Positions 43,832 to 51,690 of a stretch of DNA of 64,000 bases are shown in pieces; within the stretch, counting starts at the first letter, position 1; every line of letters begins with the position of its first letter. The notes under the pieces were generated by a model, which saw nothing but the letters and a program-made list of their open reading frames with translations, was not told where the DNA came from and made no database searches. The position numbers were made by a program, and so were the translations under genes. The stretch comes from Vallitalea okinawensis (GTDB taxonomy: Bacteria > Bacillota > Clostridia > Lachnospirales > PQDH01). The stretch spans positions 620,001-684,000 of the forward strand of contig NZ_PQDH01000003.1 in assembly GCF_002964605.1 (NCBI RefSeq), read 5' to 3'.

Positions 43832-44608
43832 TTAATATTCTTTTTCGTATAATTCAAGACTAAAATTTTCAAGGTCTATCAACTCTTTAGTATCCATTTT
43901 ACCTTTTTTAGTGACTAACTTACCGTCCTCGAGTTCATTAATTATGTAATCACCTGTTAGTAGGTTATAATCTTCATTTATATCTTCCATATTACCGTTA
44001 ACATTTATTAATCCTCCTTCTGTTGCACCAATTAAATACCACCCATTATCTTCAAATCGAAATCTGAATCTATAGTACCATTTTTCAGATGATCCTCCAA
44101 AAAACTTTAACAGTATAGAACCTCTGTCAATTGAAATACCCTCAAATGGATCTCCAAAAGTTCCACCTTCATTAGATAATAAAATTGCCTTATCAGCTCT
44201 TATTGATAACTCATACGTACCGTCAGAATTGCCAAATGCTATTAGCAAATCTCTATCTTGAGCATGATCTTCTATAGCGTTATTTTGAATTACTATAGCT
44301 TTGTCATTTATTCCATCCTTATTTAAATCTCCTTCAACCTCTGCTAACTCTCCCATATTGTTTTTCGCAATACTCCAACCTTCAGGAATAAATGATAAAG
44401 TGTTCTCTACACTAGAAAGCATCTCAACATTACTTTTACCTTCTATAAGGTTTTCAGTTACTGCGATTTCCTGATGACTCTTGTTACTTGTATCAATATC
44501 AACCAAGACCTGCATTTCATCTTGTATTTTCCCATTATCATTTTTTACACCACATCCTGCACTACAGATTATGCAAAAAAGTGTACCTACTAAAAAAATC
44601 TTCTTCAT
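43832..44608 (-). CDS. Hypothetical lipoprotein with VCBS-like motif
   Basis: A 258-residue lipoprotein with lipobox SAGC (Cys 19). EVEGDLNKDGINDKAIVIQN is an Asp-rich VCBS-type loop, followed by LLIAFGNSDGTYELSI. It resembles short secreted proteins with one or two integrin-like repeats. GCGGGGATG is upstream of the ATG. It lies close behind the spacer motif TCTACGTACTCGCCGTGC. Function unknown. Confidence 0.68.
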   Translation of the reverse strand: MKKIFLVGTLFCIICSAGCGVKNDNGKIQDEMQVLVDIDTSNKSHQEIAVTENLIEGKSNVEMLSSVENTLSFIPEGWSIAKNNMGELAEVEGDLNKDGINDKAIVIQNNAIEDHAQDRDLLIAFGNSDGTYELSIRADKAILLSNEGGTFGDPFEGISIDRGSILLKFFGGSSEKWYYRFRFRFEDNGWYLIGATEGGLINVNGNMEDINEDYNLLTGDYIINELEDGKLVTKKGKMDTKELIDLENFSLELYEKEY

Positions 44609-44687
44609 TATTACTCATCCCCGCATAGTAGAATTCCTAGAAAACTTTTACACCCCCACGCTCATCCCTAAATAATCTCCTTTTCTA

Positions 44688-45236
44688 TTACACTTTAAGA
44701 CTTAACCATTTTTCTTTGGTTAATTTATAGAAATGCTTCATAAGGTTTTCACCTTTTTTTTCAAAGAACTCTTCTTTAGTATTGTACAATTCATAACCTA
44801 CCGATTCTAAGGACTTACAAGAATTTATATTGTCCTTTAAGGCATCAGCTATGAGCATGTCTACACCTAACGTATCAAAAGCATAGTGATACATAAGTTG
44901 TCGTGCTTCTTTCATATGTCCTTTTCTCCAGTAATTAGAATGGAGTCTTTGAGAATCTCCAGCTACTAATTCTCCATTATGTACTTCTGGAAAAGACAGC
45001 CTCATCATGCCAATGACCTTATTACTTGCTTTTTCTTCAATCATCCATACATTGAGTACCTTTTCATATACTCTTAATAACGCTTCAATTTCATCTACTG
45101 TCTTTGGAACAGTGTTGCCAGTCCAATTATGCATCTTTTCATCTAAAGAGACGTCATAATAGTTATACTTATCCTTTTCAATTTCCATAGGACGCAATCG
45201 TATGATGTGCCCTTCTAATATAGGTAGTTTTGCCAT
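44688..45236 (-). CDS. GNAT family N-acetyltransferase
   Basis: A 182-residue enzyme. LPILEGHIIRLRPMEIEKDK is the start; DSQRLHSNYWRKGHMKEARQ is the acetyl-CoA loop in a variant form (R-K-G-H-M instead of R-G-x-G-x-A). DALKDNINSCKSLESVGYEL closes the fold. The altered loop suggests a divergent enzyme. TGAGGTGAT precedes the ATG. Confidence 0.8.
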   Translation of the reverse strand: MAKLPILEGHIIRLRPMEIEKDKYNYYDVSLDEKMHNWTGNTVPKTVDEIEALLRVYEKVLNVWMIEEKASNKVIGMMRLSFPEVHNGELVAGDSQRLHSNYWRKGHMKEARQLMYHYAFDTLGVDMLIADALKDNINSCKSLESVGYELYNTKEEFFEKKGENLMKHFYKLTKEKWLSLKV

Positions 45237-45306
45237 TTTATCACCTCATATAAGTATAATAATAAACAGGATATCGATTTGATTACAAATCAGCCCATGG
45301 ATAAAC

Positions 45307-45342
45307 AACAATTATCATTGTTATATGCTGTAAGACTACAGC
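45307..45342. repeat. Two adjacent hairpins in spacer
   Basis: AACAAT-tatc-ATTGTT (45307-45322) and GCTGT-aagact-ACAGC (45327-45342) stand side by side, 31 bp 3' of the stop at 45373. GTTATATGCTG between them resembles GTTATACAATG elsewhere. There is no T-tract. Confidence 0.5.
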
Positions 45343-45372
45343 CCAATAGAATTACATTCACAATCTTTAAAA

Positions 45373-45870
45373 CTAACTAATCCAAGTCATTTTACTATTT
45401 ATTAACTTCCATTTATTAATTCCAACATAAGATACCGTTGATTTAAAGCCAATAGCCCCTAATCCTGATTTGAATTTAGATCCTTCTAAATAAACGTTAG
45501 AGAAAATTATTCTTGAGCTTTCAATTGATAAAAGAACTCCATCAATTGAACTATCTTTATTCACAAGACCTTCAGCCTTCAATTCCTCATAACTTGCTTC
45601 AATTACATCCACATTATACTTGTTTTCAAAATAAGTAAAAATTCTAGTCTTATCTTTTAGAGTCATTTCTTTTAATGAATTAGAATCAATCGCTATATAT
45701 TTCATTTCATGATTAAGTGCTGGGTCAATATCCATTGCAGAGTCTAATGCAATTCGATATATATCCCACATATCTCTGTCAGCCTCAACATAAACATGTG
45801 CTGAAAATACTCCTACCAAAAGTATAATACAAGTAAATAATATTAATATAATACCTTTCTTTCTATTCAT
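45373..45870 (-). CDS. Hypothetical membrane-anchored protein
   Basis: A 165-residue protein with an N-terminal hydrophobic segment (residues 6-26) and an external alpha/beta domain. KDKTRIFTYFENKYNVDVIE and SYVGINKWKLINSKMTWIS suggest a conserved clostridial family I cannot name. AGGAGGA precedes the ATG. Function unknown. Confidence 0.6.
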   Translation of the reverse strand: MNRKKGIILILFTCIILLVGVFSAHVYVEADRDMWDIYRIALDSAMDIDPALNHEMKYIAIDSNSLKEMTLKDKTRIFTYFENKYNVDVIEASYEELKAEGLVNKDSSIDGVLLSIESSRIIFSNVYLEGSKFKSGLGAIGFKSTVSYVGINKWKLINSKMTWIS

Positions 45871-45914
45871 CTGTGTTCCTCCTAAAAAATAACACTGTCA
45901 AATAGTTACTTTAG

Positions 45915-46325
45915 TCAAAATGATATTTCCTTGTCCATTAATGCTCTTGCAACCAATATACCACTCCAAATACTGAAGAGATATCTTACCGGTCTAGCAT
46001 TCAATAGTTCTCCTATACTTATATTAATGTTATATATAAAACCATATGGCAAACAGGATATTATTAGCATAATTATGGCTAGTAATAATTTTAATCTGTT
46101 TATTTTAAACCCCATCTTTATTATTTGGTTTATTCTGTCATACTCAATTAATAACCCAAATGCAAATAGAATTAGTCCTATAAAAATTATGTTCAGATTC
46201 AATTTAACCATATCGTATAGTGATATAGCCTTTTGCATATCTTTATATACAATAGTTATAATAAAAAACAGTATTGCATTAATTCCAATAAAGATCATAT
46301 TCTTAGCTAATTTGTTTTTCTTCAT
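45915..46325 (-). CDS. Hypothetical membrane protein
   Basis: A 136-residue protein with four membrane segments (about residues 8-28, 42-60, 78-98, 115-130) starting at ATG 46325, which has GGGGGAAGC upstream. No motif recognised. It lies 44 bp downstream of nothing identifiable and 45 bp upstream of the anchored protein at 45870. Confidence 0.55.
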   Translation of the reverse strand: MKKNKLAKNMIFIGINAILFFIITIVYKDMQKAISLYDMVKLNLNIIFIGLILFAFGLLIEYDRINQIIKMGFKINRLKLLLAIIMLIISCLPYGFIYNINISIGELLNARPVRYLFSIWSGILVARALMDKEISF

Positions 46326-46384
46326 AGCTTCCCCCATATATCTTAGTCACTTGTTCATTAAAACTCTATAGACCTTATTTATCT

Positions 46385-46690
46385 TTATAGATATCTGTAA
46401 ACATCTACAAGCATTAAATTATCACTTGCATTAATAAAATTTTTTAAAATCTGTAGGTGACCTGCTCCATATATTACAAATAACCTATCACAATCTTTAC
46501 ATAATTCTTGTATATTAGAAAAGATTTTTAGATTTCGTTCATACCATTTTGATACATAGAGAGAACCATCATATGAATTATTTGTATTTATATTGTTAGT
46601 TTCTAAATATGTAATTTTTTAAGGACCACTCAATACTATTATAATATTTGTATAAATCTAAAATAATATCATTCTGTTTTATCATCTGCC
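46385..46690 (-). pseudogene. Relic of a DUF5694 (TraB/GumN-like) gene
   Basis: The minus-strand frame from 46617 to 46385 reads YVSKWYERNLKIFSNIQELC, then KDCDRLFVIYGAGHLQILKN and ends LVDVYRYL, the C-terminal signature of DUF5694 proteins. Upstream, in another frame, KQNDIILDLYKYYNSIEWSL reaches to the end of the acetyltransferase gene. So about 95 C-terminal codons remain with at least one frameshift, and the N-terminal two thirds are gone. This accounts for the 46338-46681 gap. Confidence 0.65.
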
Positions 46691-47089
46691 ACATTGCTTG
46701 TCATAATTTCGAATTACCATTCCTCGGCTTTTAAGCATGCCAAACTTACTATAGAACTCTGTTAAGTCTTCATCGCAGAGTAAATCAACCATATAAAAAT
46801 CTTCCAATGTCTCTAACATTAGTTTTACTAATTGTGTACCAATCCCTTTTCCTTGGTATTCTGGTAATACTTCTAACAATGGAATGTAAGCGGATAGTAC
46901 ATTATCTGATATGGCAGTTACAAAACCAACTATATCATTCGTTTCATTATCCAATGCTAACCAAATATAAGAGCTATTTTTCAGTACTTCGTAATGTTTT
47001 TCAGTGGAAGGAGGGTTAGGCCAATTCACAAAAAATCCTTTTATGTTTTTAGTACTTACACTCTCTATCGAATTAATATAGCTTATCAT
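46682..47089 (-). CDS. GNAT family N-acetyltransferase (short)
   Basis: A 135-residue acetyltransferase of the compact Acetyltransf_1 kind. YIPLLEVLPEYQGKGIGTQL with its Q-x-x-G-x-G loop is clear, and DLTEFYSKFGMLKSRGMVIR closes the fold. Typical length for this group is 130-145. The stop is followed directly by the DUF5694 relic with no spacer repeat. GGAAGGGTG precedes the ATG. Confidence 0.87.
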   Translation of the reverse strand: MISYINSIESVSTKNIKGFFVNWPNPPSTEKHYEVLKNSSYIWLALDNETNDIVGFVTAISDNVLSAYIPLLEVLPEYQGKGIGTQLVKLMLETLEDFYMVDLLCDEDLTEFYSKFGMLKSRGMVIRNYDKQCGR

Positions 47090-47173
47090 AACATAAACAC
47101 CCTTCCAATCTAGTCTATTTATCCTTAAATCAATCTACTCTATAATCCCCCTCTGAATCTTGCGTAAATCTTT

Positions 47174-47200
47174 TGTTATACAATGGATAATTCGGCAGCC
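47174..47200. repeat. Spacer motif GTTATACAATGGATAATTCGG
   Basis: TTGTTATACAATGGATAATT is a short imperfect palindrome around TTGTATAACAA and resembles 14929 (GTTATACAATGTGCGATG) and 39210 (GTTATACGATG). It is 100 bp 3' of the stop at 47299. Confidence 0.3.
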
Positions 47201-47298
47201 ACCTATAAAACACTAAAAAGTAGACAAAATATTAGGCTAAAAAACTTTACAATATTAAACTCAGTCTATATTCAAATCCTATAATTTATAATGATTAC

Positions 47299-47823
47299 TT
47301 ATAGCTGTAAACGATATATTACCCCTTCCAACTGCATTTCCTCACCACAATCGTAAGGACAGTCTTTCACATATGTAAAACCTAATTTCTTCATCACTTT
47401 TTCAGATGCTGCATTTACTTTAGCGCACCCTCCTAAAAGTTCTTTGATACCTAAAAAATCCTTAGCAAATTTTATAGCTTCATTCATGGCTTCGGTAGTA
47501 TATCCCTGACCCCAATGCTTTTTCCCTAGGTTATATGCCACTTCAAAACTATCTGTTTCATGTTTATAATATATCAGACATGTTCCAATAAGGAGATTTG
47601 TTTCCTTTATTACAATAGCCCAACGATACCAATCATCTGAATCTATTCTTTGTAATTCCATTTTGATAAAATTCTTAGTTTTGCTAATGTCATCATGACT
47701 TTCCCACATCATATATCTTGCTACATCAGGGTCTGTCTCCCAGCCATGAAATACAGCCTCTAGATCATCTGCTCTGAATGGTCTTAAAATCAATCTATCC
47801 GTTTTTAATATTGGTGTCTTCAT
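47299..47823 (-). CDS. GNAT family N-acetyltransferase, RimJ/RimL type
   Basis: About 174 residues. PILKTDRLILRPFRADDLEA is the canonical start. FEVAYNLGKKHWGQGYTTEA carries the acetyl-CoA loop, and VNAASEKVMKKLGFTYVKDC closes the fold. A GAGAGTG site lies ahead of ATG 47823. It is the fourth RimJ-type gene of the window. Substrate unknown. Confidence 0.87.
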   Translation of the reverse strand: MKTPILKTDRLILRPFRADDLEAVFHGWETDPDVARYMMWESHDDISKTKNFIKMELQRIDSDDWYRWAIVIKETNLLIGTCLIYYKHETDSFEVAYNLGKKHWGQGYTTEAMNEAIKFAKDFLGIKELLGGCAKVNAASEKVMKKLGFTYVKDCPYDCGEEMQLEGVIYRLQL

Positions 47824-48005
47824 TTTCATCACTCTCTTTATAAAATTTCATTGACTTATTCATGAAATTCTTTTTGCATTACAACCTGAAGCACAATACA
47901 CAATAAAAAGCTTCATTTTTGTATATAGCTGTTGTACACATCTATCTCCTTTCAAAACCCAAAAAAGGTCCTCATATTTTAACTATTCTGCTAATAGCTC
48001 TTTAT

Positions 48006-48956
48006 CTAATTGTCGTTTTGTACGCTTATAATAGTATTCTTTAAAAATTTATCTGTTTCTTCTGCCCATTTTAAATAGTATTCTTTCTGTGTTGGAAAAT
48101 GTGATGCACCCTCTAATTCTATATACTCTTTGATTTCTGATCCTAATTTCTCAAATGTCTTTTTTGTATAGTGCTTAGGAGTCATCTCATCTTTACCTGG
48201 TTGAAAAACAAGTACGGGCAATTTAAAGTCCTCATGCTTTCTATCTGGTTTACTTTGTAAAATTAGACTAGATGCTCCCCTTAAAGTAATATGAGTACCT
48301 GCCTGTGGATCTCTTTTTACTAATTCATTCATTTCCTGTGAATCACTTAATGTATCATATGAAATTAATTTATATGTTTTTAATCTTGCTCTACCAAAAA
48401 ACAATGAAGCAATTTTGAAAAATGGTATTAATAAATAGGTCAACCCTTTTGTATTGGTTTCTTTTAGCATAAATTCTTTATCACTAAAATCCCATAAGCA
48501 CCAACAAACTAAAGCATCAATTTCATTATATTGACATGCTGCTGCATACGCTAAAGATCCACCCATACTTGCTCCTCCTAATACAATCTTTCCTTTAAAT
48601 CTTCTTTTTGCATATTTTATTGAATCTATTAAATTTTCAACATGTGCTTTCCATTCAAAATCTCCCTTGAGTCCTTCATTATATCCATATCCTCGTAAAT
48701 CAGGTATAACTAGATTATAGCCTTTTTCTCTTAACGGAACAATAAATGGAAGTAATACTCTTGCATAACCAGCAATACCATGCGAAAAAATTATTGTTGT
48801 TGCTTCAACATCTCCAGTATCATATATTTCCAGATGAATATTTTTTTCGTTTGATTTTATATAGTCTTCTGTAGCCCAATCATTCCACTTTTCTATTAAT
48901 TCTTTACCAAACCATCTTATCATGTAATTTTTCCAATACTCTCTTCCCTCAAACAT
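48006..48956 (-). CDS. Alpha/beta hydrolase, serine aminopeptidase S33 / monoacylglycerol-lipase-like
   Basis: A 316-residue hydrolase. IIFSHGIAGYARVLLPFIVP is the oxyanion strand; IPDLRGYGYNEG follows. VLGGASMGGSLAYA is the nucleophile elbow (GASMG). VFQPGKDEMTP holds Asp and EGASHFPTQKEYY the His. The fold matches the Hydrolase_4 family (lysophospholipase-like). AGGTGGG precedes the ATG. Substrate unknown. Confidence 0.87.
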   Translation of the reverse strand: MFEGREYWKNYMIRWFGKELIEKWNDWATEDYIKSNEKNIHLEIYDTGDVEATTIIFSHGIAGYARVLLPFIVPLREKGYNLVIPDLRGYGYNEGLKGDFEWKAHVENLIDSIKYAKRRFKGKIVLGGASMGGSLAYAAACQYNEIDALVCWCLWDFSDKEFMLKETNTKGLTYLLIPFFKIASLFFGRARLKTYKLISYDTLSDSQEMNELVKRDPQAGTHITLRGASSLILQSKPDRKHEDFKLPVLVFQPGKDEMTPKHYTKKTFEKLGSEIKEYIELEGASHFPTQKEYYLKWAEETDKFLKNTIISVQNDN

Positions 48957-49045
48957 AATAACCCACCTATAAAAAAATTATTATTCTTATCATATCTGTG
49001 CAAATAAAACTGACTGATAAAGACTACTTAAATAGCCACTATGTC

Positions 49046-49120
49046 ACCTAACTTAAATGTATTGCTGATATTTATTCTGATCAACTAAGCATTTCACTAA
49101 GGGAATGAATGTGCGTAGCG
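49046..49120. repeat. Strong attC-like site
   Basis: ACCTAAC (49046-49052) is a perfect RYYYAAC and GTTAAAC (49114-49120) a perfect GTTRRRY. TAAC pairs with GTTA. Inside, ATTGCT (49061-49066) pairs with AGCgAAT (49107-49113), leaving one unpaired G on one arm, as the extra-helical base of attC L boxes. Total 75 bp. It ends 11 bp from the stop of the gene at 49132 and is 90 bp from the next start. Confidence 0.6.
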
Positions 49121-49131
49121 AATGTTAAACC

Positions 49132-50055
49132 TTATCTTTTAGAAAGGATAATATTTCCTTCAATTAAATCAAATGTTACTAATAAATTGCTTTTCCAAAT
49201 CTGATCAGAATTTAACTCTATCATAGTCTTATATGGCAACCCCTGAGCTTGTGCAATGTCATGTACTTCTCCTATTTCAGAAAGTTCTAACTCTAGATCC
49301 CCAACCTCTATATTAATATTTCTCAGGTTTGGTACATTCCCCCCCATTGCAAAAGTAGAATTAGGGTTATAAAGAAATGAATGATTTTTACCAGTATCTA
49401 AATATACAATAACAAGTTCTCCTTTATATTTTGCTTCAAAGAAAAGTAAGTTCTTTTGACTTTCTTCTGTAGATTTATGTAATGGTAAAATGATATACTC
49501 TTTCTTATTTAAACTACTATAATCAATTGGATTACCTCGTATACCCATTTGATATCCAGTGTAGTCTAACGTAATAATTCTACCAATAAAATATTCTAGA
49601 CCAACCAGACCACTAAATTCCTTCGATGAACTCATCTGCCAATCTACAATTGCAGTCTCAATATTTTTATATGATTCACCAAAAATCTTTAACTCCTTTA
49701 ATAATACTTGCTTAGACCAACCTCTATGTGAACCATCTCTATTAAGTTGTTGCACTTTACCTATTAATTCATAATCAAGGCTATCTTCTACTACATTTGT
49801 TAAGGCTATTCCACTACCACAACCAGTATCAAATAATAAACGATACTCTTTATTATTTAATGCAACTGGTATTTCTGGGCAACCTCTATCTCCTTTAAAA
49901 TTAAATGTAAGACTATGTATTTGATCATCAGTATACCCTAACTCAGAAATCCAACTGTTATCTACAATCTTATCTTTAAAGTTCATGCTTATAACAAATA
50001 CACCTAAAATGATTAAACCAAGTAATAAAATAATAGGATACTTCTTTATTCTCAA
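49132..50055 (-). CDS. Membrane-anchored protein with two DTG motifs (aspartyl-protease-like)
   Basis: A 307-residue protein with a TTG start behind GGGAGGT and an N-terminal anchor (residues 7-25). RLLFDTGCGSGIALTN (about residue 70) and VIVYLDTGKNHSFLYN (about residue 215) both read hydrophobic-DTG, the active-site pattern of clan AA aspartic peptidases. A pepsin-like pair of lobes in one chain is implied. Most bacterial clan AA proteins have one such motif. LVGLEYFIGRIITLDYTG resembles the retropepsin-like strand after the first motif. Protease activity is inference. Confidence 0.72.
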   Translation of the reverse strand: MRIKKYPIILLLGLIILGVFVISMNFKDKIVDNSWISELGYTDDQIHSLTFNFKGDRGCPEIPVALNNKEYRLLFDTGCGSGIALTNVVEDSLDYELIGKVQQLNRDGSHRGWSKQVLLKELKIFGESYKNIETAIVDWQMSSSKEFSGLVGLEYFIGRIITLDYTGYQMGIRGNPIDYSSLNKKEYIILPLHKSTEESQKNLLFFEAKYKGELVIVYLDTGKNHSFLYNPNSTFAMGGNVPNLRNINIEVGDLELELSEIGEVHDIAQAQGLPYKTMIELNSDQIWKSNLLVTFDLIEGNIILSKR

Positions 50056-50117
50056 CTTATCATACCTCCCGCTTATGAATCACATATATATTGCAAAGAT
50101 CAAACCTTCTTACTCCT

Positions 50118-50162
50118 TAGCCTAAAAGAAGGTGCTCATACCCTGATAAGGGCTTAATACCT
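50118..50162. repeat. Long-family spacer repeat, inner part
   Basis: TTAGCCTAAAAGAAGGTGCT and CATACCCTGATAAGGGCTTA match CTTAGAACGAAGGTGCTCATGCCCTGAAAAGGGCTAATG. CCCTgataAGGG is a small hairpin. The stop of the beta-propeller gene (50154-50156) lies inside the repeat. Confidence 0.55.
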
Positions 50163-51017
50163 CATTTCCAGCTCATTTAGATTAATAATATATAGACCCT
50201 CAATATTCCTAGAGGCTATATATAAATTGTCATCATTAATCACATTCCTACCAGATAGCTTCAATGGTACTTCAATTCTATGCTCTAGCTCAAATGTATT
50301 CTTATTCCAAAAACATAATTCACTCATTGGATAACATATTGTTATAAACCAATGTTTATACACATCAATGCAATCAAACATTCGTTTATGAGCATTTCGC
50401 TTCTTAAATATAACATCACCATTGACAAGCGCGATTTTATGAATAGTTTTGTCTTGCCCAGCAGTATAAAGGTAGTTATCTTTCAAACATATACTCCCAA
50501 TATTTTGCCTACTTAATTTCAACTCACTCTCCATATTCATGGATTCTTTATCTATATGTAGAATTTGACCATCAACGCTACTTCCAATCAACTTATCACC
50601 TGCTACACGTATATCCCATATACTACCTGAATCGTATTCGGTAGTTGATTCGATATTATAAGTGTTTAAATTAATCTTCTTAATCTGGCCATTTCTTATG
50701 CACGCATATATATAATCCTCATCAATTTCCATACCGCAAATATCGCTCTTTAAATCTGTACCTAATTGTAGTATCGCAAGCAATGAAAAATCATTTCGAT
50801 TCAATATATACAATGTGTAAAAATCACGAATGAATAATCGTGTCTCATCTGCAATCATGTCCCTTGCGAATCCTTCCTTCTCAAATACTATGCTTGATTT
50901 AACGACTTGTTGAGAAGTCTTATCTACTCTTACAATTTTGTCTTTGATAATGCAATCAATGAATTGACTCCCTATAACAAATCCTGTAACAATACCATCG
51001 AGTTCTAAATGATTCAT
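50154..51017 (-). CDS. Beta-propeller protein (WD40/PQQ-like)
   Basis: A 287-residue cytosolic protein. Six or seven repeats of about 40 residues alternate strands with patterns such as LYILNRNDFSLLAILQLGTD, DYIYACIRNGQIKKINLNTY, and DNYLYTAGQDKTIHKIALVN. This is a WD40/quinoprotein-like propeller without an enzymatic motif, so it probably binds a partner. The family is not known to me. GGAGGTAT precedes the ATG. The last codons lie in a spacer repeat. Confidence 0.68.
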   Translation of the reverse strand: MNHLELDGIVTGFVIGSQFIDCIIKDKIVRVDKTSQQVVKSSIVFEKEGFARDMIADETRLFIRDFYTLYILNRNDFSLLAILQLGTDLKSDICGMEIDEDYIYACIRNGQIKKINLNTYNIESTTEYDSGSIWDIRVAGDKLIGSSVDGQILHIDKESMNMESELKLSRQNIGSICLKDNYLYTAGQDKTIHKIALVNGDVIFKKRNAHKRMFDCIDVYKHWFITICYPMSELCFWNKNTFELEHRIEVPLKLSGRNVINDDNLYIASRNIEGLYIINLNELEMRY

Positions 51018-51069
51018 AATATACCTCCAAAATTCCTCCTAAATGCTAGTAAAGAGTTTCATATTTTCA

Positions 51070-51200
51070 AATAACGTTCATATGTTTGTGACATCATTTA
51101 AGGTCTGCTCATAATCGTAACCCTCCGAGCGCCTAATGCAGGCTTGTGACTTGGTTAATGAATCGATAAGGGTGAGCTTGACCCAAAAGGAATACTCACG
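51070..51200. repeat. Long-family spacer repeat with conserved-loop hairpin
   Basis: ATAACGTTCATATGTTTGTG, ACATCATTTAAGGTCTGCTC, GCGCCTAATGCAGGC and GACTTGGTTAATGAATC follow the long pattern in degenerate form. At the right, GGTGAG-cttgacccaaaaggaata-CTCAC is a hairpin with the GACCCAAAAGGAAT motif in its loop. Confidence 0.5.
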
Positions 51201-51308
51201 AACCCCTTGCAAAAACAATTTGATAAGTGATGGATTTGCAAAGACATTTAAATCTATTAGCTATTATAAAATAAGAGCTATTGATCAAGTACTTCTAATA
51301 TTCATATA

Positions 51309-51615
51309 CTTAAAGTCAATAGCGTTCATCAGTTTATATAGTTTTTATCGATGTAAGTACTAAATTTCAATTTCGTCTACCTTGTTATGTATGATTATGT
51401 ATCTGTTAGTAAACAAATCAAACGATTCAGTCGTCTGTTGAATTCTTAACTTGTCGTCCGTGTGTTACCTTTTTCTATTGTAAGAACGATCAACACTCTT
51501 GCATTTCTGGCATTTTCTTTCAAAGCAATTAGCTATTGTCTCGTTACACTTATTACAAATTATACATGATATGTAGGTAGGTTGTAAATAGTAGCAATTT
51601 AAAGTCAATAGCGTT
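51309..51615. repeat. 17-bp direct repeats flanking a 271-bp segment
   Basis: TTAAAGTCAATAGCGTT occurs at 51310-51326 and again at 51599-51615. The second copy runs on as AAGGGCTAATGTATTGACTG TCGCGCC, a piece of the long spacer repeat. The segment between holds the zinc-ribbon relic. Such flanking repeats could mark an insertion or the cut points of a recombined piece. Confidence 0.6.
51465..51596 (-). pseudogene. Zinc-ribbon tail relic, copy 2
   Basis: The minus-strand frame reads TYISCIICNKCNETIANCFE and RKCQKCKSVDRSYNRKR, then stop at 51465: two CxxC-type knuckles of a small zinc ribbon. About 55 bp closely match the relic at 11059-11160. No start codon or ribosome binding site belongs to it. 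The 51018-51690 gap otherwise holds only repeats. Confidence 0.5.
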
Positions 51616-51690
51616 AAGGGCTAATGTATTGACTGTCGCGCCGATATTGTCACTTTCAGTCTTTTTGTGACTTGCTCAAGTAGTCATACT

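Noticed and set aside
45931-46371. A 146-codon plus-strand frame opposite the membrane protein at 45915
   Set aside because: Antisense shadow of a membrane-protein gene; its composition and lack of a ribosome binding site argue against coding.
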